A stretch of 12,339 bases of DNA. Source: an uncultured Ruminococcus sp. (GTDB lineage Bacteria > Bacillota > Clostridia > Oscillospirales > Acutalibacteraceae). The DNA is taken from NCBI GenBank assembly GCA_905234305.1, contig CAJOHT010000017.1, forward strand, positions 1,404 through 13,742, read 5' to 3'. Shown in pieces: positions 1-6,280 of the stretch (within the stretch, counting starts at the first letter, position 1; every line of letters begins with the position of its first letter). A program made the position numbers and the translations under genes. Below the pieces are notes generated by a model, which saw only the letters and a list, made by a program, of their open reading frames with translations, was not told the origin of the DNA and did not search any database.

Positions 1-268
1 CCGCCGTCTCCCGACGGGAACCATCTGTCGTTGTTATGAACTTTCCAGCCTGTAGCGTCACTCGGAATGGTCGTTGTATACATTGAGAAAGTCTGAGCCT
101 CGCCGTCCCAATACGATGAGCCTACGCTCTTCTGCTCAGTTTTTCCCGTGGATGTAAGATCAGCGTCTTTAGCGCCGTCCTTACCGCCCCAGTAATGAAC
201 CTTCCAATTTGTTTTTCCGAGTTCATTTTCAACGTAATTTATAACGCCGACAGTAATCGTCTTTGTTG
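1..268 (-). repeat. Amylase binding-module copy 3 (cut by window edge)
   Basis: Third module, beginning ITVGVINYVENELG and running off the left edge inside the PSGDGG loop. The part seen is complete apart from the last third and includes the Tyr-Trp segment (positions 100-120) that copy 1 lacks. Confidence 0.85.
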
Positions 269-3200
269 CGGCGGGAACACTGGTTGCGGGTACTGTTGCC
301 TCAGTAGTCGGTTCCTCTGTAGTAGGCTCTTCGGTTGTAGGCTCTGTGGTTTCTGTAGCGGGTAAGGGCTGATCGCCTTCAACTACTTTAAACCTTGGAT
401 TTCCGCCCGCGTCTAAACTTGTTTCATACATTAACGAATAAGTTTTCGACTCAGTAAGCACAATGTCTTCGCTTGTTCCGCCGCCGTTCGCGCTGTAGAA
501 TACTATCTTCTGGCGATTTGTCTTAAATGTCGCAGTATACTTACCGTTATCCGTCGCGGTCATATTAAAAGTCTGCTCAGGATCATCAACAACATCCAAA
601 GCGCCATCGAAAGCTATTATTGTAATTCCACCGTTGAAATAAGGAATACCGTTTGTATTTAAATTAATTGTATATTCTTTTCCTTCAGGTTCTGTAGGAG
701 GTTCCGTTATGGGTTCCGTCACAGGCTCGGTAACAGGCTCCGTCACAGGCTCCGTAACAGTTTCGGTCGGCTCTGTAGGAGGATCAGTCGGCGGATCTGT
801 GGGAGGATCCGTGGGAGGATCTGTCGGCGGATCTGTAGGAGGATCCGTGGGAGGATCTGTCGGCGGGTCTGTAGGAGGTTCAGTAGGAATCAAACTTGCA
901 TCATATTCATATAAAGCCTTATCGCCGTCGTAGTTAAAGACATACGCCACATTTTTCGTCTTATCGCCGTCGTCGCCAAACCATCTGTCGCCGTTATGAA
1001 CTTTCCAGCCTGTAGCGTCGCTCGGAATGGTCGTCGTATACATCGAGAAAGTCTGCTGAGCGTTATTCCAATAAGCAGAACCTACGCTCTTCTTCTCGGT
1101 TTTTCCAGTGGACGTAAGATCAACGTCTTTAGCGCCGTCTTTACCGCCCCAGTAATGGACTTTCCAGCCTGATGATCCAATATCGCTAATTACGTAGCTT
1201 ATTACACCGACCTTAATATTTCTTGTTGTCGGCTGTGCGGAAGTAGCTGTAGTAGCAGTTGTAGCTGTTGTCGCTGTTGTAGCGGCAGTGGTAGCCTGGG
1301 TAGAGGGTTCGGCTACAGTTTCATATAAAACTTTATCGCCGTCATAATTAAAGATAAACGCTTTGTTCTTAGTAGAGTCAGCGTCGCCGCCGTCTCCCGA
1401 CGGGAACCATCTGTCGTTGTTATGAACTTTCCAGCCTGTAGCGTCACTCGGAATGGTCGTTGTATACATTGAGAAAGTCTGAGCCCCTACGCTCTTCTTC
1501 TCGGTTTTTCCCGTAGAGGTCAGGGTCGCGTCAGCTGCGCCGTCCTTACCGCCCCAGTAATGAACCTTCCAATTTGTTTTTCCGAGTTCATTTTCAACGT
1601 AATTTATAACGCCGACAGTAATCGTCTTTGTTGACGAGGAACCGCCCGTAGCGGTAGTTGCGGTGGTAGAGGTTGTTGACCCGCCGCCGCTTGTTGTGTA
1701 GCTTAGTTTAAAGCCGTTGGTGATTTTGCTTAATATAAATGTTACCGTTCCTTTCGGCACAAACATTTTTTCAGCGTTGCCAGCATAGAAATTACCCGAA
1801 GTGCTTTGAACATAAGAAGCAGTATTATAATCTGTACCGTCCGCATTAATATATACGTAGCTGTCTTGACTAAAAGTAGTAGTAAGTGAACCGCTCGAGT
1901 TAAAGCGATAGCTTGAACCTGTGTAATCCTGACCGTCAATCCAGCCATGGAGATAGCAGTCGGAAAGCTGAACATCGCTTGAACTTGCATTAGAAACCGC
2001 TACAGGATATACTCCGGGAGGTACTTTTCCCGAAAGAGTATTGTTACTTACTGTAAAACTTGTTTTATGAGCGAGATCCTTGTAAGTTTTAGCGGGCATA
2101 CTTGTGCCGATATTTACATCGATCGTATCGCTTCCTGTGTTAATCATACATACGCCTTTGTTTCCGCGTACAATAACAAGAAGCTGATTATTTCCATAAT
2201 AGTTATAAATGGATACGTCCGTACCCTTACAAGCATTATGGAATTTGTTAACTCCAGCAACTTCATCGTCGAAGTAATGACCGTCGCCGCCGTCGTATGT
2301 ATTATTTGTACCCAGCCAGTTTTCGTCTGAGCTGCCCTTAGGACGCGCCATATACATAGCGTTAAGTCCCTGAGCCGCGATAGCCGCGTAACCGCGGTTT
2401 ATCTGGAATGTGGGCGTTTTATAGGTTCCATTATCCTTATAGCTGTCGTGGGATTCTACCCAGCATACAAGGTTATTGCCACCGAGTCCCGCCTTATAAT
2501 CTCTTAGATCATCCGCTTTAAGTACATTATTCGTAATATTACCACGTACAGTATCGCTGTAAGCAGAACCCGTAAGATTCATATATTCTGAATAGTTCGA
2601 ATATGGGCAATCATAATCACTACCCAGAATCTCGCCATAAGAGAACATATCACCATCAAGGTTGTTAAGAACATTTGGCCAGAAATCAGAACTCGGACAT
2701 CCATTCCATTCTTTACCATAGGGAAGCTCAATGTGCTTAGCCGCGTCAAAGCGGAAGCCGCTGGCGCCCGCGTTTAATATATTTTGGAGCAATGTTCTTG
2801 CCTGAGACTGGATTGAGGAATTACTTGTATCAAGATCGGGCAAACCTGACCCATCATTTGGATAATTAAACTGAGTCTGCTGCTCGCGATTACCCCAGTC
2901 AGAAATCTTACCTCTGTTATGATATTTCTTCAGTGATTCATCAACAGCAGCATTATCGGAGGTATGGTTGAGAACTACGTCAACTATAACCTTCAGTCCC
3001 AGAGCATCAGCCTCGGAACATAAATCTTTAAACTCTTGCTCTGTACAAATCTTATTGCCGATTTTAAAGTTAATCGGCTGATAGAACTGATAACTGTTTT
3101 CAACTTTATTGTCGGCGGTGTTGTTTCCGCTGCCTACAATTCCGTTAATACAAGAGGTCTGAACAGCGGTATAACCCGCGTCCGCAATTTTCTGCAGATT

Positions 3201-3368
3201 CGAACGTATAACGCTTACAGGCCAGTTCCAGCATTGGAGGATAAGTTCCTCCGAGCTGTACTTTGAATTGCCTGCTGCCGAAGCGGGAGTTACGGACATT
3301 CCCGCGAAACAGCTTAATACCATAGCAAAACAAAGTAACAATGACAATAGATGTTTTGTTTTTTTCAT
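1..3368 (-). CDS. Secreted modular alpha-amylase, AmyE-like GH13 (C-terminus outside window)
   Basis: Hydrolyses alpha-1,4 links of starch outside the cell. 1122 codons are visible and the frame is still open at the left edge. Residues 1-31 are a signal peptide (Lys-rich start, hydrophobic core, TPASA before the likely cut). Residues about 33-460 are the catalytic domain and match Bacillus AmyE-type (GH13_28) closely: DVVLNH at 130-135, FRFDAAKH with nucleophile Asp208, YGEIL with acid/base Glu246, and WVESHD with Asp308. All three catalytic acids are present. A beta module follows (about 462-558, starting near YLHGWIDGQDY). Then come three copies of a CBM25/26-like module (about 580-683, 715-822, 1034 onward; KVHYWGG, WKVHN.DRWF) and one different beta module (about 893-994), joined by Thr/Ala, Pro-Thr-Asp and Thr-Glu-Pro linkers. 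The start is set by AGGAGG at 3376-3381, 7 nt before ATG. Starch binding by the modules is inferred from family resemblance. A dockerin or cell-wall anchor could lie beyond the edge. The gene has its own promoter. Confidence 0.93.
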   Translation of the reverse strand, partial: MKKTKHLLSLLLCFAMVLSCFAGMSVTPASAAGNSKYSSEELILQCWNWPVSVIRSNLQKIADAGYTAVQTSCINGIVGSGNNTADNKVENSYQFYQPINFKIGNKICTEQEFKDLCSEADALGLKVIVDVVLNHTSDNAAVDESLKKYHNRGKISDWGNREQQTQFNYPNDGSGLPDLDTSNSSIQSQARTLLQNILNAGASGFRFDAAKHIELPYGKEWNGCPSSDFWPNVLNNLDGDMFSYGEILGSDYDCPYSNYSEYMNLTGSAYSDTVRGNITNNVLKADDLRDYKAGLGGNNLVCWVESHDSYKDNGTYKTPTFQINRGYAAIAAQGLNAMYMARPKGSSDENWLGTNNTYDGGDGHYFDDEVAGVNKFHNACKGTDVSIYNYYGNNQLLVIVRGNKGVCMINTGSDTIDVNIGTSMPAKTYKDLAHKTSFTVSNNTLSGKVPPGVYPVAVSNASSSDVQLSDCYLHGWIDGQDYTGSSYRFNSSGSLTTTFSQDSYVYINADGTDYNTASYVQSTSGNFYAGNAEKMFVPKGTVTFILSKITNGFKLSYTTSGGGSTTSTTATTATGGSSSTKTITVGVINYVENELGKTNWKVHYWGGKDGAADATLTSTGKTEKKSVGAQTFSMYTTTIPSDATGWKVHNNDRWFPSGDGGDADSTKNKAFIFNYDGDKVLYETVAEPSTQATTAATTATTATTATTATSAQPTTRNIKVGVISYVISDIGSSGWKVHYWGGKDGAKDVDLTSTGKTEKKSVGSAYWNNAQQTFSMYTTTIPSDATGWKVHNGDRWFGDDGDKTKNVAYVFNYDGDKALYEYDASLIPTEPPTDPPTDPPTDPPTDPPTDPPTDPPTDPPTDPPTEPTETVTEPVTEPVTEPVTEPITEPPTEPEGKEYTINLNTNGIPYFNGGITIIAFDGALDVVDDPEQTFNMTATDNGKYTATFKTNRQKIVFYSANGGGTSEDIVLTESKTYSLMYETSLDAGGNPRFKVVEGDQPLPATETTEPTTEEPTTEEPTTEATVPATSVPAATKTITVGVINYVENELGKTNWKVHYWGGKDGAKDADLTSTGKTEQKSVGSSYWDGEAQTFSMYTTTIPSDATGWKVHNNDRWFPSGDG
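712..888 (-). repeat. 12-bp tandem repeat coding the Pro-Thr-Asp/Glu linker
   Basis: Ten 12-bp units at 769-888 encode a run of four-residue PPTD/PPTE units. After a 9-bp variant (760-768), four related 12-bp units at 712-759 encode TEPV-like repeats. On the plus strand the unit reads like ggaggatctgtc with third-base changes. Such linkers are extended and separate carbohydrate-binding modules from catalytic domains. The unit length is a multiple of three, so changes in copy number keep the frame. Confidence 0.9.
907..1224 (-). repeat. Amylase binding-module copy 2
   Basis: Second module (IKVGVISYVISDIG to about DKALYE). It keeps the Tyr-Trp segment (GSAYWNNAQQ) but has a shorter loop after DRWF (GDDGDKTKN instead of the PSGDGGDADSTKN form in the other two). 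It differs from copies 1 and 3 throughout, mostly by scattered single-base changes. Confidence 0.85.
1321..1633 (-). repeat. Amylase binding-module copy 1 (with 7-residue gap)
   Basis: First of three tandem modules, from ITVGVINYVENELG to about VLYE. Two stretches are base-for-base identical to copy 3: 1387-1485 with 1-99, and 1537-1633 with 172-268. Compared with copies 2 and 3 it lacks seven residues between KSVG and AQTFSMY, where the others carry SSYWDGE or a similar Tyr-Trp segment. Confidence 0.85.
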
Positions 3369-3375
3369 CGTTAAT

Positions 3376-3381
3376 CCTCCT
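3376..3381 (-). promoter_or_regulatory. Ribosome binding site of the amylase gene
   Basis: AGGAGG on the minus strand, 7 nt before the ATG at 3366-3368. A full-strength Shine-Dalgarno that fixes the start just before the signal peptide. Confidence 0.9.
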
Positions 3382-3392
3382 AAATACTTTTT

Positions 3393-3418
3393 GGTAAATA
3401 CAAAACCATATACTTACC
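3393..3418 (-). promoter_or_regulatory. Inverted repeat in the amylase leader
   Basis: Arms GGTAAATA (3393-3400) and TACTTACC (3411-3418) are inverted copies with one mismatch and a 10-nt spacer. As minus-strand RNA they would form an 8-bp stem with one G-U pair. It lies between the predicted transcription start and the ribosome binding site, so it could be a repressor operator or a small leader hairpin. No U-run follows, so it is not a terminator. The role is unknown. Confidence 0.45.
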
Positions 3419-3431
3419 TAATGTAATTTTT

Positions 3432-3460
3432 ATTATACATCATTATTTACGATTTTTCAA
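3432..3460 (-). promoter_or_regulatory. Sigma-A promoter of the amylase gene
   Basis: On the minus strand, TTGAAA (3460-3455), a 17-bp spacer, then TATAAT (3437-3432). The -10 is perfect, the -35 has one mismatch and the spacing is ideal. Transcription would start near 3425, giving a leader of about 57 nt. Confidence 0.85.
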
Positions 3461-3490
3461 TAAAACATTAATATTTTTGAAATAAAATGT

Positions 3491-3533
3491 GAAAAATAAC
3501 AAAAACGCGAAGCCGATATACGACTTCGCGTTT
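3491..3533 (-). terminator. Rho-independent terminator after the alcohol dehydrogenase operon
   Basis: Perfect 10-bp stem AAACGCGAAG (3503-3512) with CTTCGCGTTT (3524-3533) and an 11-nt loop. In the minus direction it is followed by a T-rich run. It lies about 20 bp after the stop of the dehydrogenase gene and keeps that operon separate from the amylase promoter. Confidence 0.9.
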
Positions 3534-3553
3534 AAATCCATATAAAATTTTTA

Positions 3554-4720
3554 TTAAAGGCTCTGCTTTAATACCTCAACAACCTCGTCACGGCTGAGAA
3601 CCTTATAGCCGCCGTCGAGAATAATTGTCGCGTCGGCGATAGCTTCTATCTTACTTTCGTCGGCACCGAGGTCGGTAATGTTCATTGTTACGCCGATTTT
3701 CTTCATCCAGCTTTCCAGCGCCGCCAAGCCCTCGTCAGCAACCGCTTCATCGGTTTTTCCATCGGGATCAACTCCCCATACCTCAACCGCGAATCGTACG
3801 AATTTTTTAAGTCCGTAAGGCATAATCATCCTGTAATAAGGCAGAGATACCGCCGCAAGCGTCATTCCGTGGGTCGCGTCGGTGATCGCGCCGACAGCCT
3901 GGCCGAGCATATGAACCATCCAGTCGGTTGTCTTTCCGCGGGAAATCAGCGTATTGAGCGCCCATGTAGCTGTCCACATAATATTTGAACGCGCTTCGTA
4001 ATCCTCGGGATTTTCAATCGCGATAAGCGAGCTGTGGATAACGGATTTCATAAGCGCCTCGGCGATATAATCGGAGGTGTTATCGTCCTCGCCCGAGAAA
4101 TACTGCTCGCAGATATGATTAAAAATATCGTAAATACCAGCGACCATCTGTCTTTTCGGGAGCGACATAGTGAATCTCGGATTCAGGATAGAGAACTTCG
4201 GCATAACCTCCTCACCGAAAACATGGCCTATTTTGAGCTTCTGCTCGTGGTTCGTAATAACCGAACCCGCGTTCATCTCAGAGCCTGTTCCCGCCATAGT
4301 GAGTATACAGCCTACGGGAATAATCTCGCAGTCGGGTTCCTCAAAACGGATATAATACTTTTCCCACGGGTCGTCATCGCAATTGACAGACACGGAAACC
4401 GCCTTGGCGTAATCGCAGCAGGAGCCTCCGCCCATAGCTAAGAGAAAATCGACCTTGTTATCGCGGGCAATCTTAACGCCTTCACGGAGCTTATCGGCGG
4501 TAGGATTAGGCATAACCCCGCCGTCCTCAACTATAGTCTTTCCGTTTGCTTTCAGAATTTTTACGACCTCATCATAAATTCCGTTCTTTTTAACCGAGCC
4601 TCCGCCGTAAATCAACTGAACGGTATCGCCGTATTTCGGCAGCTCGTCATTAAGATATTTCAAAGACTCGTCTCCGAAATATAGTTTAACAGCGTTCTTG
4701 TAACTGAAATTTCCCAGCAT
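3554..4720 (-). CDS. Iron-containing alcohol dehydrogenase (YqhD/butanol dehydrogenase type)
   Basis: A 388-residue cytoplasmic oxidoreductase of the group III, metal-dependent alcohol dehydrogenase family. It interconverts aldehydes and alcohols, in fermenters mostly reducing aldehydes to regenerate NAD(P)+. The N-terminal dinucleotide domain has GGGSVKKNG at 39-47, the form seen in NADPH-preferring YqhD/BdhA enzymes, and GGGSCCD at 97-103. The C-terminal helical domain carries the metal ligands Asp198 and His202 (YDIFNH), His270 (WMVH) and His284 (DATHG), spaced as in YqhD. Length is normal. The start has AAAGGA about 9 nt upstream. It is the last gene of a four-gene run, 50 bp after the membrane protein gene; a TATAAT-like string in that gap could give extra transcription, but no good -35 accompanies it. 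The substrate cannot be read from sequence. Confidence 0.93.
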   Translation of the reverse strand: MLGNFSYKNAVKLYFGDESLKYLNDELPKYGDTVQLIYGGGSVKKNGIYDEVVKILKANGKTIVEDGGVMPNPTADKLREGVKIARDNKVDFLLAMGGGSCCDYAKAVSVSVNCDDDPWEKYYIRFEEPDCEIIPVGCILTMAGTGSEMNAGSVITNHEQKLKIGHVFGEEVMPKFSILNPRFTMSLPKRQMVAGIYDIFNHICEQYFSGEDDNTSDYIAEALMKSVIHSSLIAIENPEDYEARSNIMWTATWALNTLISRGKTTDWMVHMLGQAVGAITDATHGMTLAAVSLPYYRMIMPYGLKKFVRFAVEVWGVDPDGKTDEAVADEGLAALESWMKKIGVTMNITDLGADESKIEAIADATIILDGGYKVLSRDEVVEVLKQSL

Positions 4721-4770
4721 AATAAAAAGTCCTTTCTCTGTTATATTATACGGCGTATTAGAGCCGTTTA

Positions 4771-5412
4771 TTAGTCGGTTTTCGTAAACTTATTATGAGC
4801 TAAACGGGTAAGCACGGCTATTAAAAACGTTACGCCAAGAATTACGGGCATAGTAATAAACCAGTATCCTCCCCTGTTAAAGGTATAGAAATCCATCCAT
4901 CCTCCGTTTTGCTCGCCGATCAAAACGACCTCGGTCAGATATACCGCACCGTACAAAACACTCGGCAAAAGTGCGAGGAGAGTTTCGGGGAACTTGATTT
5001 TCGAGTCGGTTTCAAGAAAGACAAACGATATAAGCGCCGCCATAGGTCCCGCTAAATGCATATAAAAAGCTGTTCCCAAAAGCAGGAATTTAATATCGTA
5101 CAGCGGAAGAAGCAGTGTCACTACCGTAATAAAAGTCAGCATTACCGCCGTCATACCGATATATTTTAATACAACGGCAAAACGCGGCAGCTTATCGCGT
5201 TTCCCCCGCAATATCTGGATTTCAAGCGGTATCAGAACAAGCGCGGAAAGCGCCGCGACAAGGTTAGAATCCGTCGTAAAAAACATTAACGAATCGAACC
5301 CCGATTTTACAAGCGGATTTTCGCTGTAAAAGAAATAGGAAGCGAAAATCGCCGTTGTCGAAACGACCATAAAAAAATTAAGTATCAACGCGGTTAAAAT
5401 TTTTTTGTTCAT
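4771..5412 (-). CDS. Six-TM integral membrane protein, Pr6Pr / FAR-17a-like
   Basis: A 213-residue protein with about six hydrophobic segments (near 6-28, 43-68, 79-104, 108-134, 143-165, 183-204) and a short charged C-terminus. Features resembling the Pr6Pr/FAR-17a(AIG1)-like families are FFTTDSNLVAALSAL after the first segment, the mid-protein HLAGPMAALISFVF motif and an aromatic loop (FYTFNRGGYWF) before the last segment. Bacterial members have no established function. The start has a modest GGGG motif 6-7 nt upstream. The gene is 16 bp after the acetyltransferase gene, so the two are very likely co-transcribed. The family assignment is by eye and moderate; membrane location is firm. Confidence 0.75.
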   Translation of the reverse strand: MNKKILTALILNFFMVVSTTAIFASYFFYSENPLVKSGFDSLMFFTTDSNLVAALSALVLIPLEIQILRGKRDKLPRFAVVLKYIGMTAVMLTFITVVTLLLPLYDIKFLLLGTAFYMHLAGPMAALISFVFLETDSKIKFPETLLALLPSVLYGAVYLTEVVLIGEQNGGWMDFYTFNRGGYWFITMPVILGVTFLIAVLTRLAHNKFTKTD

Positions 5413-5428
5413 AAATTACCCCATATTC

Positions 5429-5905
5429 TTAAAGTATCTTTTCCATTCCGATTTTTTGCGGGACAAGCCCCATTGATTCGTAAAATTTCATAGCGCCGAT
5501 ATTGCACGTCCAAACATTCAACGTCACGTTATAAAAGCCGCGCTCTCTCGCGTAATCTATTACATAATTATACAGCCGCGAGCCTATATGTTTTCCGCGC
5601 GCGGAACTGTCCACGCAAATATCGTCGATATAAAGCGTTTTTATATCGGTCAATACGGAATCCGATTTGAGCTGTTTATGAATACAAAAAGCGTGTCCGA
5701 GCGGGATATCGTTATTATCGACATAAACAAAAACGGGAGTTTCATCGTTATTAAGGATATGCTTCAAATCTTCGCCGCTGTATTTAGTAGCGGGTCCCTT
5801 AAAAATATCGGGTCTGCCGAGGTGATGAACCATATCTACCTGTATAAGAAGCTCCAATATTTTAGGTATATCCTTTTCGATCGCTCTTCTGACTCCTGAA
5901 TCCAT
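5429..5905 (-). CDS. GNAT-family N-acetyltransferase
   Basis: A 158-residue acyl-CoA-dependent acetyltransferase. Motif A is clear: IDDICVDSSARGKHIGSRLY at about 93-112, with the CoA pyrophosphate loop RGKHIGS (103-109), where the usual first glycine is His. Motif B is classic (NVTLNVWTCNIGAMKFYES, about 126-144) and ends in the MGLVPQ strand. The N-terminus (RRAIEKDIPKILELL) is the usual first strand and helix of stand-alone GNATs. GGAGG lies 8 nt before the ATG. It is the second gene of the operon, 16 bp from the small gene before it and 16 bp from the membrane gene after it. The acceptor (small molecule, antibiotic or protein) cannot be told from sequence. Confidence 0.92.
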   Translation of the reverse strand: MDSGVRRAIEKDIPKILELLIQVDMVHHLGRPDIFKGPATKYSGEDLKHILNNDETPVFVYVDNNDIPLGHAFCIHKQLKSDSVLTDIKTLYIDDICVDSSARGKHIGSRLYNYVIDYARERGFYNVTLNVWTCNIGAMKFYESMGLVPQKIGMEKIL

Positions 5906-5921
5906 AGTATTCCTCCGTAAA

Positions 5922-6155
5922 TCAGTATTCCGTTTTTAACGTATCAACATTATATGTATTCTTAAAATTTTCTATATCCTTTTGGGAGCGTATCAGCATT
6001 ACTTCCGTAAAATGTCCGTCCTTTTTATCCCTGAACCCCGCGACCTTTTCGCCCGTGCATATAGAGCTTCTAATAACCGCGTACTGATTTTCAGGGTCAT
6101 AGAGCGAAGCCTCAAAACGGCTTCCGCTCTTCGTAAAAAATCTATGCTTTTTCAT
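5922..6155 (-). CDS. Small protein of unknown function
   Basis: A 77-residue charged soluble protein that I do not recognise. It has no signal peptide or membrane segment. It shows alternating strand-like stretches (RFEASLYD, YAVIRSSI, EKVAGFRD, FTEVMLIRS) and a C-terminal helix-like part (QKDIENFKNTYN), suggesting a small mostly beta fold. Support for a real gene: it is the first frame after a strong promoter (6190-6218), has AGGAAAGG 14 nt before ATG (slightly long spacing), and ends 16 bp before the acetyltransferase start. Any functional link to the acetyltransferase is inferred from position only. Confidence 0.72.
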   Translation of the reverse strand: MKKHRFFTKSGSRFEASLYDPENQYAVIRSSICTGEKVAGFRDKKDGHFTEVMLIRSQKDIENFKNTYNVDTLKTEY

Positions 6156-6189
6156 ATTATTTGCTAACGCCTTTCCTAATCATAACTAA

Positions 6190-6218
6190 ATAATACAACA
6201 ATTAAATCCGAATGTAAA
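6190..6218 (-). promoter_or_regulatory. Sigma-A promoter of the four-gene operon
   Basis: On the minus strand, TTTACA (6218-6213), a 17-bp spacer, then TATTAT (6195-6190), with TG directly before the -10. The predicted start is near 6183, about 28 nt before the first ATG. It would drive the genes at 6155, 5905, 5412 and 4720. Confidence 0.8.
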
Positions 6219-6243
6219 CAATAAACCCTGAAGTTTTACATAA

Positions 6244-6274
6244 GAAAATCCCGACTACATTAAGCAGTCGGGAT
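6244..6274 (-). terminator. Rho-independent terminator of corA
   Basis: Perfect 9-bp stem ATCCCGACT (6248-6256) with AGTCGGGAT (6266-6274) and a 9-nt loop. It starts 6 bp after the corA stop and is followed in the minus direction by TTTTC (the stem also ends in a T). The A-run on the other side would help only weakly as a plus-strand terminator. Confidence 0.85.
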
Positions 6275-6280
6275 AAAAAA

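Noticed and set aside
769..888. Tandem short repeats that could suggest a CRISPR array
   Set aside because: Units are 12 bp with no spacers and encode a regular Pro-Thr-Asp linker in the amylase frame.
709..933. Plus-strand frame coding a Gly-Ser-Val repeat protein
   Set aside because: It is the antisense shadow of the amylase linker repeat; it has no ribosome site or promoter.
3307..3312. Cys20 of the amylase signal peptide as a lipobox
   Set aside because: The residues before it (VLS) fit the lipobox poorly, and a good signal peptidase I site (ASA) follows about ten residues later.
3440..3462. A CcpA cre-like site over the amylase promoter
   Set aside because: TGAAAAATCGTAAA has a CG core but the half-site spacing is wrong for the cre consensus.
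4034..4441. 135-residue plus-strand frame inside the alcohol dehydrogenase gene
   Set aside because: It lies wholly opposite a clear enzyme with intact metal ligands and has no start signals.
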